This document shows positions 36,510 through 49,282 of a stretch of 64,000 nt of DNA, piece by piece; positions within the stretch are counted from its first letter, which is position 1, and each line of letters begins with the position of its first letter. Made by a program: the position numbers and the translations under genes. Under the pieces are notes generated by a model. That model was not told the DNA's origin, ran no database searches, and was given only the letters and a program-made list of their open reading frames with translations. The stretch comes from Paenibacillus sp. D2_2. GTDB taxonomy: Bacteria; Bacillota; Bacilli; Paenibacillales; Paenibacillaceae. The DNA lies in contig NZ_CP133605.1 of NCBI RefSeq assembly GCF_031199965.1, positions 893,501 through 957,500 of the forward strand, given 5' to 3'.

Positions 36510-39500
36510 TTGAAACAGAAACTCACACGTAAAGGACTGTCCCTTACTCTCGCCACGCTGATGGCGGTCAGCAGTTTTTCTTCGGCCCACCTCTCGCGCA
36601 GGCGTCGCCCGATTCCGGCAGGGCTCAGTTTGTCGGTAGGGATATTTACACCAATGCGACGGCAGAGGAACTAAAAAAGGCGATAGGATCCGGACATAGC
36701 GTGGACAATAAACCGGAGTTCCATGCGCTTTTGGACGAGTCGCCTGGCTTGGCGGACTTTACAAGGCCAAACATCCTTGACTGGATTCACTATGTCAGTA
36801 GGGGCGATGCCAATTCAGGAGAAAACTTGACTGGCGCCGTTAGCCAAGTAAAGCATGTCAAGAGCGAAGTGGAAGGAGACCGTTTGGACATCATAGGAGC
36901 CGACGGTTCGGCGAAAAACGGCGGTAACTATGCCGATTTAGGGCTATTCGGACCCAAATACTCGGATGGGGTCATACTGTCCGAAGGCACAGAGGTAAAC
37001 TCAACTGAGAACGTGAATATGCGCAGGGCGCATCCTAGCTTTACTGGGACCAACGCCACCGCCACATTCACTGCGCCATCCGCGAACGGCGAGCCCCGTA
37101 CACTGGAGATTTATCTAGCCGTGAACGGCGGACAAAATGTGACCGCTACAGCTACCTTGAACGGAGCTTCCGTGGCGGAAGTCCCTGCTTTTGATAGAAG
37201 AGTAGAAGATATCACCGCCAGTTCAAATGGCCTTACTGGGCTAAAATATGTGTTCACCTACACGGGTGACGAAAATGAGTATCCGCTGGTGGTAACCTTT
37301 ACTTTGGCTTCTAGCGACAACACGAACTGGAGCAGCCTGCGTCCCGTGGCCGCGTGCATCCTTGACGAGACTACAAACACCATAGACGTGTCCGGTGGTA
37401 CGGCGGAATACGAAAAACCGTTCAGTATGCCGGGTGACACCAGCGAGTTCCTGTCGGGCCAAACCATCAAGCTAACCGCTGGCGACGCGCCGTTCGGCAA
37501 GGTGTTTGACACGTGGACAGGTGAGGATGCATCGCTGTTTGACAACCCAAACAGCGCCATGACCACGTTCACCATGCCCAAACATCCTGTGAGCCTTACC
37601 GCTACATATAAGGACGCGACGACGAGAACCGTAACGGTGACCGGCGGCACGGCAGAGGAGGTAGGTGGGTCCAACCCAGGCGAGAGCATCAGTGCATATG
37701 TGGGCAGCACGATTACGCTTAAGGCCGGTACGCCGCCTGAAGGTCAAGGCTTTAAAAACTGGAAAGTGATTAACGGCACCTCAGCCGTCTTGTTTGCCGA
37801 TCCTTATGCTAGCACGACGACCTTCGTGATGCCTGATGCGGATGTGGGAATTGGTGTCGATTACCGTGTAAAGGGTACAACTGAGCCAGGGATCAAGGAC
37901 AATGAGGATACCCTAACGGGTACAAAGAAGTACAATGATTACCTGTTCTCAAAGCATTCCGCGGGCGAACCAAGGAACCCCGTGGCCGGGATAACCTCGT
38001 TCTCCGACGTTTCTAATAACACCGCCGTTCCGGGCGTACCGCAGATTGATGACAATCTGAGCGCCCCTAACGTCCTCGATTGGATGCGCTTTACCAACGA
38101 CGGTACCGGCGAAAAGTAAACCGCAAGTCCGATGCCAGCTTGCTGACAGCGAAATTCGCGGGCACGGTGAGCAATACTCGCTCCAACGGGCAGAACGAAG
38201 AGCGCAAAAATATTCGCCTGACCTATTTTGACGGCACAATCCCGGCGGAAGACAGCAGTAGCTATAGCGTGGTACGCAGCGGGATGACGACCGCTGAGTT
38301 CACCGCCCCGTCTGCAGAGGGTATCGAGCGCACATTGGATGTATATCTCACGTTCCAGGCGACAAATGACCGGACGCTCACTATCAGCGCCACTATGCCC
38401 AAGCAGGGCGGTGGGAACTACGAGTACACCAAAACCGAGAGTTTGGTTAAAAAGGACACTAACAGCAAGACTAGCGGGCGGTACGCCGCCAAGTTCTCGT
38501 TCACCTATGTGGGCGACGAGGGTGGAAATCCTCTGACTGTCAAGTTCTCCCTGAACAACACCAGTGGGGACATGGGCGTCCATGGCGTACGTCTAATCGA
38601 GGGAGAACCGGTGCCACAGATCTACATGACCACGCCCAATCTGGACAATGACAAGTACGCGATCACCGTGCCTGACTCGCTGTTTCAGCGGCGTAATTTC
38701 CCTGTCAAGGTGGTTGACGCCACCGGCTCCCTGGTGAGTGACCCAGCAGTCAACTATTCCTATGAGGGCGTGTCCTCCAATGTGGAAGGACAGACCGAAA
38801 TTTCCGGCGTCACCATTGGAGATGACGGTATGCTGTATGTCCGCCCGGATACCGAGGCGTCGATGACGATTGCCGTCATTGCCTCCGCAACGGTGGATGG
38901 GATACCTGTCTCCGTGACGCGCAATGTGCGAATCATCAAGGATGACAAATTTAAGGATTGGCCGACTCGCGACGCGGAGGAGGGTCCCCTAGGCAAGGAC
39001 GCCAACGACTGGGAGCTGTACTTCAACGACGATTTCAGCGGGCCCGAGCTGGATACCACTGCCTGGGTACCGCAGTATCTGCAAAGCTGGGCGATCAACA
39101 AGGATAACAGCGCAGCTCAATATGAGTTCGTGCAAGATGAGACTGGTAACGGCTATCTGGCACTGGGAGCCAAGGAGCAGCGACCCGACTTCTCCGAGGG
39201 CTTCAACGGTACCAACGATGGCGGTGACCAGCCCATCGTCGCGCTTACTTCGCGCGACCGCCATCACCAACACCTGCTGGAGGACGGACGTGGCGATGCC
39301 TTAGATCCGGATCTGCCCGATTTTGATGGCCTCGTGACCACCAAGTACGGCTACTTTGAGACCCGCCTGCGCCTGCCTAGTACCGGTGACGGTGCGCACT
39401 TCGCTTGGTGGATGATCGGCGCGCAGGACGACTCGCACCCGACCCAGGCCTTGTCCGGAGCTGAACCGACTGGCACTAGGCATGGAGCGGGCACTGCGTC

Positions 39501-41814
39501 CGACATGTACGATTTCGGACCCGGCGGCTGGGGGAACTACGTGTTCTACACCACCGACCAGGGCGTGGAGTATGACATTCTGGAGATCACGGCTGACAAG
39601 AACAGCCCCAACGGGGAATACAACCGCTGGCTGCCAGTCATCCATAAGAATGGCTCCCGTTTATCACCGTCCAACCCAGCCAGCGGGCGCTGGTGGGCTG
39701 GTTCTGACGTAAGCCTCACGCCTAACCCGGCGACAAGTCCTTACGGACGGTATGATTACACCAAACACACCGAGGATGGCTACACCGGGGGCCGTGATGC
39801 TTATCAGGAGTTCCACGTATATGGCTTTGAGTGGGACGAAACAGGCACTAGGATGTATCTCGATGGCCATTTGGTCTATACCTCCAGCCGCACCGCCGAC
39901 TACCGCATGCTGACGATTCTCAGTATCTATCTGGGACGCAACGGTGAGGGCGACGGATATGGGCACGACCACGGCTACTGGCCTAAGGAAGCTATGTTCG
40001 ACTACTTCCGCATTTACAAAAAGAAGGATCGGGTCCCTACCTCTATCGTGATTAACGGCCTACAGGACGCGGAGGGAAATCCCGTGGAAGGACGTTACAA
40101 TACCTCGTGGGACTACTTTAAGCAGGGCTCGACTGTTAACCTGTCCGCGACGGTACTGGATCAGTTCGGAGTACCTTATAACATTTCCGGCGATCCGAAC
40201 CTGTCCATCAAGTGGCGCTTCTCCGACGATATTGGCGGATCGAAGCAGCTGACGGGAGGAATTGTAGATCTGGTTGGCGGGGCTAAAGTGACCTATCCTG
40301 CGGATTACAACACGACCACAATGACCGGTCTTACCCTGAATGCGGATACCGGTCTGCTGACCGTCGCAGACGACGCGGACACGGACCAGGACATCTTCCT
40401 GAGTGCCTATCTGGCCGATTCTAACGACCAAAGCGGCTACTACGGCGGCAAACTCACGGTCGTCAGCGATAATGCGGCCAATGAAACGAAGCGCAATCGG
40501 GGCAAAATCCAGGAGACCAAACACATCAAGGTTTCCGACAAAGTGTCTAAGCCGCATCGAATCTTCTTTGATAGCCCTGTGATGACCATTGCGCCGGGCG
40601 AGACTCTCAGTGTTAGGGCCACCGTGTATGATCAGTACAACAACCCGATGCCTGACCAGTCACTGAGGTACGCCCTTACCAAAGATGTTACGCTCCGAGA
40701 AACCGTGGACCTCAGCCTTAGCGGCATAACCCTGACCGGCAGTGATCTGACCGCCGAGTCAAATGCCGAGCTAGGCAAACAAATCATGGTTCGGGCCCAG
40801 ATAGACGACAATGTGTTCCAGAACCTAGCGCTGAAGGTGCAAGTTACACCGCATGAAGATACAACAGCACCAACATGGCCAGCAGGCGCCGAATTAACAG
40901 TTTCACAAGTTGGAAAGACAAGCATCACGCTTTCTTGGTCAGCAGCTACAGATAACATTGCTGTAACTAAATACAAGCTTTATATGACTGGTAAACAACC
41001 TATTGCATTAGGTAATGTGACAAGCTACAAAGTCAGCGGTTTATCCCCTAACACAACTTATACATTTAAAGTTGAAGCGGGAGATGAAGCAGGAAACTGG
41101 AGTACAGAAGGTCCGAGTAATACTGTAACGACTGAAGCTAACTCTTCAAGCGGCGGTGATTGGACACCATCTCCTGATCCATCACCATCACCGACACCAA
41201 AACCAGATGGTGGTAAGCCAACAGAACCAGTGAAACCTACTGAACCAGTGAAACCTACTGAGCCTGAAACACCAAAAGTAGATTTTACTGATATCGCAAA
41301 TCACTGGGCGGAAGCCTCCATTAAAAAATCAATTAAACTTGGTTTTGTAAATGGTTATGAGGATGGAACCTTCAGACCGAATGATAGTGTAACACGTGGT
41401 GAGTTAGCTACAATGCTAGCAAGAGCGCTGAAATTAGAGCAAATTCATACAGAGTTTGGTTTTGCTGATCATGACCAAACACCAGTATGGGAACAACCAT
41501 TCATTCAAGTACTTGCTAAAGCAGGATATATCTCAGGCTATGAAGATGGCTCGTTCCGTGCGAATAATGAAATCACAAGAAGTGAGTTAGTTGCTATTAT
41601 TGTTCGTGCACTGGATCTTGAAGTCAATCTAAATGCAACAATTTCGTTTAAAGATGCAGATCAAGTTCCAGTATGGGCCAGACCTTATGTAGCCGTTGCA
41701 GAAGAAGCAGGCTTAATTAAGGGGAATGGGAATGGTAAATTTAATCCCAATGCTACTACAACCAGAGCCGAAGCAGTCACATTAATTTTAGCAATGCTAG
41801 ACTATGTAAAATAA
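36510..41814 (+). CDS. Secreted GH16-type glucanase with SLH anchor, two frameshifts
   Basis: A surface enzyme of about 1,768 residues. TTG 36510 starts a signal peptide (MKQKLTRKGLSLTLATLMAV); a slip near 36590 and another near 38113 (A run) split the gene. Order: signal peptide; repeat modules beginning PNILDWIHY and PNVLDWMRF; Big-like repeats (SGGTAEYEKPF, VTGGTAEEVGG); a beta-sandwich; GH16 catalytic domain about 39000-40030 with EYDILE (ExDxxE nucleophile and acid/base, near 39571); Ig-like modules; Fn3 (40860-41135); Pro/Thr/Lys linker; three SLH domains (41280-41810) that bind pyruvylated cell-wall polymer. It likely hydrolyses beta-1,3 or mixed beta-glucan; the exact substrate is open. 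Base composition drops sharply in GC at about 40860, suggesting a fusion. Confidence 0.83.
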
Positions 41815-41832
41815 GTTTAACAAGCAATAAAC

Positions 41833-41875
41833 AATAAAGCCGCAGCAGGTTTTAGCTGCGGCTTTATTGCTGTGT
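41833..41875 (+). terminator. Intrinsic terminator after the GH16 gene
   Basis: AATAAAGCCGCAGC and its complement flank an eight-base loop; A before and T after make it usable on both strands. Confidence 0.9.
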
Positions 41876-42409
41876 GACATTCATGGCGATTAACTTGGTG
41901 GTGAAAATCCGTTGTGAAAGGAGACTATAGTTATCAACCACTAGCCAAAAGCAAGGGTGTCTACCGCGAGGTGGTTCGCTATATATCCGAGGGATCATGG
42001 ATCGAGGTAACTTAGAGACGTATAAGCGAAAGAACTATCGAAAACTTCGGCCAACCTATAATTTTTTGCCTGCTTTCTATTATTTGTACACTAGATATCA
42101 TTTCACGTACTTACTAGAATATAGCTATAGAGTTTTGAAAGCGCTTTATTTTTTGCGAGGGGGCAAGATGCATGTGCAATGGCTTAGTGTCTTCAATGCA
42201 AGGCACACCAGATAATATCTCACAAGGGGGTTGGTACAGACAATCAGGAGGAAGTACTGGGTAGGATTTTGGGATACGAATACATCCCATGAAGTCTAGT
42301 TATTTTCTGTGGTCTGCGTGTAGGATGGAGAATTAAATAGTGTCTCTCAACCCCTAATAGGGGAAAGCAACACAAAATCTTCAAAAATACACATTTAGGA
42401 GAGATTCAG
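41876..42409. other. Long leader region before the GH85 gene
   Basis: About 530 bases with no supported gene. The small open frame at 41997-42215 lacks a ribosome binding site and codon bias and is left out. The region is long enough for a structured 5' leader (for instance CTCAACCCCTAATAGGGG near 42347), but I do not recognise a known riboswitch. Confidence 0.5.
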
Positions 42410-45400
42410 ATGAAAAAACCTCTTATTAAGAAAGCGTTGAGCGGTGTACTTGTTGGCTCAATACTTTCTACTCTAATGTTTACGGGTCAACCAGTGCATG
42501 CTGCCTTGGGATATTGGCCTCAACCATTGCCGATATCCAATGAGTACTATCTTCAAAATGAAACATTGCAGCCCTATGGGGCAGCTTTCCAAATCGATGA
42601 ATTGAAGAATTGGAGTCCAGATAATGACCCAGATGCCCGATATAATCGGAGCGCAGTTCCTCTGGCAAAAAGATGGATGGGACCATCAGTAAATCCTAAT
42701 GCATCACGTGATGCAAGAATAATCCCTCTTAGTGGTACAAGTGCACGTGCAAGCCAATCACCATCACAGGGTGGCGATGGTGCATATACTTATGCAATGA
42801 CTAGTTACCAGTACATTGATAACAACAATTACTGGGGCGGTTCATCTGCAGAAGGACCGATTGCTATACCGACACCGGAGCATATTGACTCTTCCCATAG
42901 GAATGGTGTAAAGGCAACTGGTACTATTTTTATTCCTTGGGGAGACCAAGCATATGGTAGCAAGTTTATTGACCAGTTGGTAGAGCAGGATGCTAACGGT
43001 AATTTTGTTGCCGCAGATAAATTGATTGAAATCGCCCAATACTATGGCTTTGACGGTTATGTTATTAACCAAGAGTCTAGTTCAAGCCCTGCAAGCATGG
43101 CAAAATTCAAAGAGATGCTTGCGTACATTGAGAAGAAAAAGCCAGATAACTTCACAATGACTTGGTATAACGGCTCGGGCAGTTTGGGTGACTCCGATGT
43201 TAAAGCTTGGATGCAAGATGGGGATACTCGCTTAAACGATGACTGGTGGTTGGACATGAGCTGGCGCAACATTGACAATACAATTAAGTCTGCTGTGAAT
43301 GCTGGTAGAAGTCCTTTTGATATACATGCAACATGGGAAAACTTCCCCTACACCGACAAAGGTGATGACGTTACCAATCTGATCGGACCGGACAAGAAAC
43401 TAAAGTCGTCTCTTGGTATTTTAGCTCCGAACTCGACGCTCATTAGTTCGAAGAGCATTGATGATTTCATGAATAATGAAGATCTACGTATGTGGACTGG
43501 ACCGACATTAGATCCAAGAAATGAAACACGTACAAAAGGTGTTTTCCCCGGTTTTTCAAGTCTTGTCGCAGACCAAACACCGATTATAGGGGATCATTTT
43601 GTTACTAACTTTACTGTTGGTAACGGTGAGAAATTCTATGAGGACGGCGTTGTCAAAGGTAAAGAAAACGGTTGGTATAACCGTTCACTGACTGATATCA
43701 TGCCGACATGGAGATGGATTGTTAATAGTGACGGTTCCAAGTTAACTCCAAAATTTGATTACACTGATGCTTGGTGGGGTGGTACTTCCTTAAAGCTATC
43801 AGGTAACCTCGACGCTAACAAAGCAAACCACATCGAACTATACAGCTCACAGCTAGATATTACAGATAGCAGTAAGTTGAGCGTAACTTACAAAACACCA
43901 AGTTCTAACGTTGATTTGTCTGTAGGTTTGTGTTTCGGCGATACTTACGATGAGAGCAATTTTGAGTTCTTCCCTATTTCAGGGGGTACTGAGAAGAATG
44001 GTTGGACGATAGCGACTATCAGTTTACCAAAACATGATCAAAAAGCAATTGCAATCTCGTTGAAAGTAAATTCTACTACCGATGTTAAAGATTTTTCGAT
44101 CAATATCGGAAGACTTGCAATCATGGCAAATGATATTGCTCCTGCAGCAACATCCAAGATTACACTTGATGATTCGATTTATGTGAATGACACAACAGCA
44201 GAAGCAAGAATTTACTGGGAAAAAGTGGCTTATGCATCTATGTACACCATTCATCGCGTCTACCCTGACGGCACAAAAGAATTCGTTGGTGCAACACCAA
44301 GTGATGCTTTCTATTTAGGAAGATTTTCAGAAGATGGTAACGAAACTGAGACTACTTTTGAAATTACATCCTATAATGAAAACGGCACAGAGGGTGGAGT
44401 AAAAACATTTAATTTTAAATGGGTACCCGCTACTGGTGGTTTCGAAGATGCAGGAGTAGAAGGAGAAAATATCGCATTGAAAGTTCCAGTTGTCGATGAC
44501 GGTACTTTTGACCCCGGTGGTAAAATAGATAAAATTAACGATGGCGTTATTCCAAACAGTAAGTGGGCTTCCGCTAAGACAAATGCTTCTGCTTATTTTG
44601 ACTTAGGTAAAGATATGGATATTAGTCGTTGGGTTGTTAAGCATGCTAATGCTCCGGGTGCAGGTGAGGGTGTCGATTTTAACACTGACACATTCGATTT
44701 GCAGTATGCACAAGATGACGGACAACCTATTTTGAATCCTGACGATTCTACCAGTAAGCAGAGAGTTATGAAATTAAGTTACACAAAAGCCGATGAGGTT
44801 ATTGGAAATCGTCAAGACGTTACCGACCGTGTACTTAATACTACCATCAAAGCACGTTATATTAAGCTTCACGTTACAAAAAGTGATAACTGTCCTTGGC
44901 ATGCAATTCGTATCTATGAATTCGAATTGTATAAGAATCCTTTTGTTCCTCACTCCACGCCATTGATGGAGCGTAACGTGACAGTAAAGAACAATGTTGG
45001 TGCGAATGACACTGTCGTATTTGATAATGTTTCGATGCCAATCGGTGCTGGAGGTAAGATTGCTGATGATACAGGTATTGTTAAACTCTATGACAGCTTA
45101 ACATCAACAACACCAATCGCTGAGGTAAAAGCAACACAACCAAGTGAGCGGTATAAACAACTCAATCGTGGTGTAGCTTCTTTTGAAAATTTGGACTTAA
45201 ATCCTGACGGTGGAAGGTTGTACTATACAACACAAGAAAACGGCGTAGAAAGTTTACGTTATAGTGTTGAGTATGCTCCTGAAACTGGAACACCAATTAA
45301 TGCTCCAACATCGATTAAGTTGGAACAGTCTTTAATGGGTAATCAAACCCGAGATAAATATGGGTACTTACTCTAGAAGGCTTAGATGTTGGAACTACTA

Positions 45401-48400
45401 TGAAGATTTATGAATCGGCGGATTCCAAATCACCTATTCTACACTCTCTTTCAGTACAAGAAGGTCAAGATTTCATCCGTCAGGAAAGAGTTCCTCTATC
45501 TAAAAATGGTGGTAAAGTCTACTATGAGTTGAAACAGTCCGGTAAACCTGATTCAGAAAGACTGGAATATACTTATGGTGCTACTGATGCTCTTAATGTT
45601 GATCAGGCTTCACTGAAAGATTTAGTTAATCGTTACAGTAGCCTGCATGAAGCAGATTATATCCCATCTACATGGGCATCATTCTCTGAAGCTTTGGCTA
45701 ATGTTAAATCGCTACTTTCAAGTGGAGTTAATGCAGGTACTGCTGAAGTAATGCGAGTTGCTCTTGAGGATTCTGCTTTAGCACTTCGTTATAATGGAAA
45801 CACCAATCGACTTAAAGAAGTATGTGATGAGTACGAAACAAAGTATACTGCTGATCAGTACTCAGACAATAGCTTTGCACGTTTCCATGATGTTTTAGAG
45901 CAAACTAGAAAAGCTGTCGAAGACTCAGAATCCGGTGCACAAGTTCTCACAGGTCTTCAACTTGAGAAATTGCGGATTGACCTTGATTCTGCTGTAAATC
46001 GTTTGGTGGTTAAAGGTGGTAACGAGGTTATTTCTGTCGCAATTAACCCTAACGATATTGATGGTAAAATTGGAACTTCTGTGACATTTAAACCTGAAGT
46101 AACTGTTGGCGGTAATGCAGCTGACACAGTTACTTGGAAAGTGTCCGGTAACACAAGTGTTAAGACTACCATTAGTAATGGGGTATTGAACATTGCAGAT
46201 GACGAAAAAGTCGATGGTACACTGACAGTTACTGCAACTTCTACTTTTGACCCAACAAAGTCAGGAACAGCGAAAGTACTGGTGGTAAGTGAACTTATTC
46301 CAAAAATTATCAGGGTTACAATTCCTGACCAAGTTGACTCCGTTAAAGCTGGTACTATTCAGCAATTTACTGCAAATGTTGAAGTGAAAAATAATGCGGA
46401 CACATCAGTTACTTGGGAAGTTGAGAATGCTGATAATGTTGGTACTATCATTAATAATGGTTTGTTGATGGTTGACGAAAACGAAACAGCGGATGAACTT
46501 ACAATTAAAGCAACATCTGTAGTAGATCCCACAAAGTTTGCTGCAAAAACTGTTAAAGTAGAGCAAAATTTAGATAAACAACGTGATATTACAATTGATG
46601 CTATGGTTAATGGTACTGTAACAGCGGATATGGTGACAGCAAAAGCAGGTGAAACTGTTACATTGATAGTAACACCTGATGTTGGATATCAGTTAAAACC
46701 GGGTTCTTTGAAAGTAAACGGTGAAGCAATCTTCGGGACACGTTTACAATGCCAGCTAAACCTGTAACAATCACTGCTGAATTTGAGCAGGACACTACGA
46801 GAGAACTCGTAAGTATCGATGCACCATCGGCAGTGACGGGGTTGCCTAACGGAACCGCAAAGACAGCAGATGCGCTTAAACTACCAACTAGTGTAACATT
46901 GGTTACGTACACAGATAGTATACTTGCAAATGTCACTTGGGACGTTGATGCATCAAGTTACGATCCCACATTGAAATCGGATCAAGTATTTACTGTAGAG
47001 GGAAATGTGACACTGCCAAACGGGGTATTGAACACCAATAATATCCCGTTGACTGTAAGTATTGAAGTGGCAGTAGACGCAGAAGTTGTAACATCCAAGG
47101 AATTCTTGAGTATCATGGATCTTGCAGCAATCACTAATTTGCCTAATGGAACGGGAAAGACAGTCTCTGGTCTTAAGCTACCTGCTACTGTTGAAATCGT
47201 AACTGATAACGGTGCTATGGACGCAGTTGTAGATTGGGATGTGGATTCTGCAAATTACGCCCCTGCAGTAAAGACAGAGCAAACATTTACAGTAAATGGC
47301 GTAGTAACATTGCCAAGTGACGTGGTAAATACAAATAATATTCCGTTGAACGTAAGCATCGAAGTTACCGTAGCAAAGCAACCAGTAGTTGAACCGCCAA
47401 CTGGTGGAAACAATGGTGGCAACCAAGGCGGAAGCAATAACGGTGGTGGTGTAGGTACGACAACACCTCCAGTTACACCCCCAACAGGTGGCGGTGAAGT
47501 TGCATCGGTTACTACTATATCTGAAAAGCAGTTCGATGAGGCTCTTGCAACAGCTGTAGCCAAAGCCGCTGAGCAAGGCAAAAATTCAGATGTAGCAATC
47601 AAACTGAATGCTGACGCTCCATCGGATGCTAAATTAATCAAAGTTACGCTGTCAAATGATTCATTGATGAAATTTGTAGCTAATAAGGCAGATACTTTGA
47701 CAGTATCTACACCAATCGGAGCAATGACATTTGATCGAAACACGGTATCGAGTATTTCCAAGCAAGCAACAGGAACTGTTACAATTACTGCTACACAAGT
47801 TGGAGATAGACCTTTTGTTAATTTTGCTATTAGCAGCGGTGACAAGACTATATCTAAATTTGGCGGAAATGTAACAGTAACACTTCCTTACGTACTTAAG
47901 TCTGGTGAGAAACCAAATGTAGTTGTAGCGTACTATATCAATACTGCGGGTAAGCTTGAAGTAGTGAAGAATGGTAAGTATGATGTGACAACCCAATCAA
48001 TAACTTTCAAGACGTCTAATTTCTCGCAATACGCTGTAGGATACAACAATGTCGCATTCGCCGATGTTGCATCCAATGCATGGTACAGTGATGCTGTAAG
48101 TTTCTTAGCAGCAAGAGAAATCACAGATGGCTTAGGCAATGGAAACTTTGGTTCTGAAAATAAAGTATCTCGAGCACAAAGTCTGGTTATGATCATGAAA
48201 GCTTTTGGTATCGAGCCAGATGAAAATTCTGAAAACAATTTCAGTGACGCAGGAAACACGTACTATACTGGTTATCTTGCAGCGGCAAAGCGGTTGGGTA
48301 TAACAGATGGTGTGGGCAATAACATGTTTACACCAGAAAAAGAAGTTACACGGCAGGAAATGTTAGTATTGACATACAATACGCTTAAGAGCATCAATGA

Positions 48401-48596
48401 ATTGCCGACTGGAACTACTGTAAAAGAACTGAATGACTTTAAAGATGCAGGTTCAGTTTCTGGTTATGCGATTGATGCTATGACATTCTTTGTAAATATC
48501 GGAGTTATATCTGGGTCAAACGGTAACATCTTACCAGTAGATAAAGCAACCAGAGCGGAATTTGCTCAGATACTTTACAATATTATGACTAAGTAA
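42410..48596 (+). CDS. Secreted GH85 endo-beta-N-acetylglucosaminidase with SLH anchor, two frameshifts
   Basis: About 2,060 residues when slips near 45365 and 46738 are closed. After a signal peptide (cleavage near VHA-ALG) comes the GH85 domain: LGYWPQPLP, YWGGSSAEG, and the catalytic loop GFDGYVINQES, in which Asn and Glu of INxE perform substrate-assisted catalysis; WWLDMSWR follows. It cuts the chitobiose core of N-glycans. Downstream: a beta-sandwich, an Fn3-like part, an F5/8-type module (SKWASAKTNASAYFDLG), a helical FIVAR-like region, Big2-like domains, two Big_4 repeats (GLPNGTAKTADALKLP and a near copy), a Gly/Asn/Pro linker and three SLH domains (from about 48050). Start ATG 42410 follows TAGGAGAG. 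Composition is uniform and AT-richer than the GH16 body. Confidence 0.87.
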
Positions 48597-48635
48597 ATTG
48601 TAATGACTTACAGAATAGACTAATAAAAGCTATGA

Positions 48636-48677
48636 CAAGCACATCTTTGCTTAACTGTGAAGGTGTGCTTGTTTTCG
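48636..48677 (+). terminator. Intrinsic terminator after the GH85 gene
   Basis: CAAGCACA and CTT pair with AAG and TGTGCTTG around a 12-base loop, followed by TTTT. Confidence 0.8.
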
Positions 48678-48754
48678 TTTGTCGTGATTTAGGATATTAT
48701 TTCTCTTAGATTTGGGGACTCACTGGTGGTGATAACAGAGTTCCGATAGGTAGG

Positions 48755-48907
48755 ATGGATATCAATGTAACTAGGGATACAGACGAGTACATTCAAAATC
48801 CTTTTTACACTCGTTTTGTTCGAACTAATGAATTGGACGGAATTATTGAAAATAGTGGATTAACAATAACTAATAAATATACGAATTTTGCTAAAAATGA
48901 TTTTTAA
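48755..48907 (+). pseudogene. Orphan 50-codon open frame, probable gene fragment
   Basis: Reads MDINVTRDTDEYIQNPFYTRF and ends FAKNDF. ATG has only a weak GGTAGG upstream. It has plausible codon usage but matches nothing I know and lacks its own terminator or partner; I suspect a fragment of a deleted gene. The surrounding region (48680-49060) holds otherwise only a hairpin at 48994. Confidence 0.3.
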
Positions 48908-48993
48908 TTTAATAGTGCTGAAGAAATATTTTACGAACTATATAAATAAAGGGCGTATGATAGGTCAAGCAGGTTTAACCATAGTTGGGGAGA

Positions 48994-49035
48994 AACAGGG
49001 ACGAAAGCTAAGCTTAGCTTCCGTCCCTGTTTTAA
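48994..49035 (+). terminator. Long palindromic hairpin
   Basis: AACAGGGAC, then AAGCTAAGCTTAGCTT as self-complementary centre, then GTCCCTGTT and TTT. With only one mismatch in the stem it is a strong bidirectional terminator isolating the siderophore operon. Confidence 0.75.
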
Positions 49036-49060
49036 AGTAACAATATTATCTAATAAATAG

Positions 49061-49088
49061 TTGACACTATTTTTTTAATTGGTATACT
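49061..49088 (+). promoter_or_regulatory. Sigma-A promoter of the siderophore operon
   Basis: Consensus TTGACA at 49061-49066 and TATACT at 49083-49088, spacing 16. Confidence 0.8.
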
Positions 49089-49100
49089 TGAGTAGAATAT

Positions 49101-49121
49101 TGAAAATGATAATCATTATCA
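49101..49121. promoter_or_regulatory. Fur box
   Basis: TGATAATCATTATCA at 49107-49121 is a perfect 7-1-7 Fur palindrome. It lies just downstream of the -10 box, over the expected transcription start, so iron-loaded Fur would repress the importer operon. Confidence 0.92.
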
Positions 49122-49282
49122 CTGACGTTATTTTTTGTGTTGTCGCTGTACACTATGTGAAATAGGGATAAATTCTATTTAAATCACGCATAAAAATACA
49201 TAAAAATATAACACAGATTTTAATTTTATCAATTCAATAATCTGTTTGTCTATAAAGCTTATATAAGGGGAGAGTATGGGAA

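Noticed and set aside
41997..42215. 72-codon open frame in the GH85 leader
   Set aside because: No ribosome binding site, odd composition for a protein, and no similarity I can see; kept as leader DNA.
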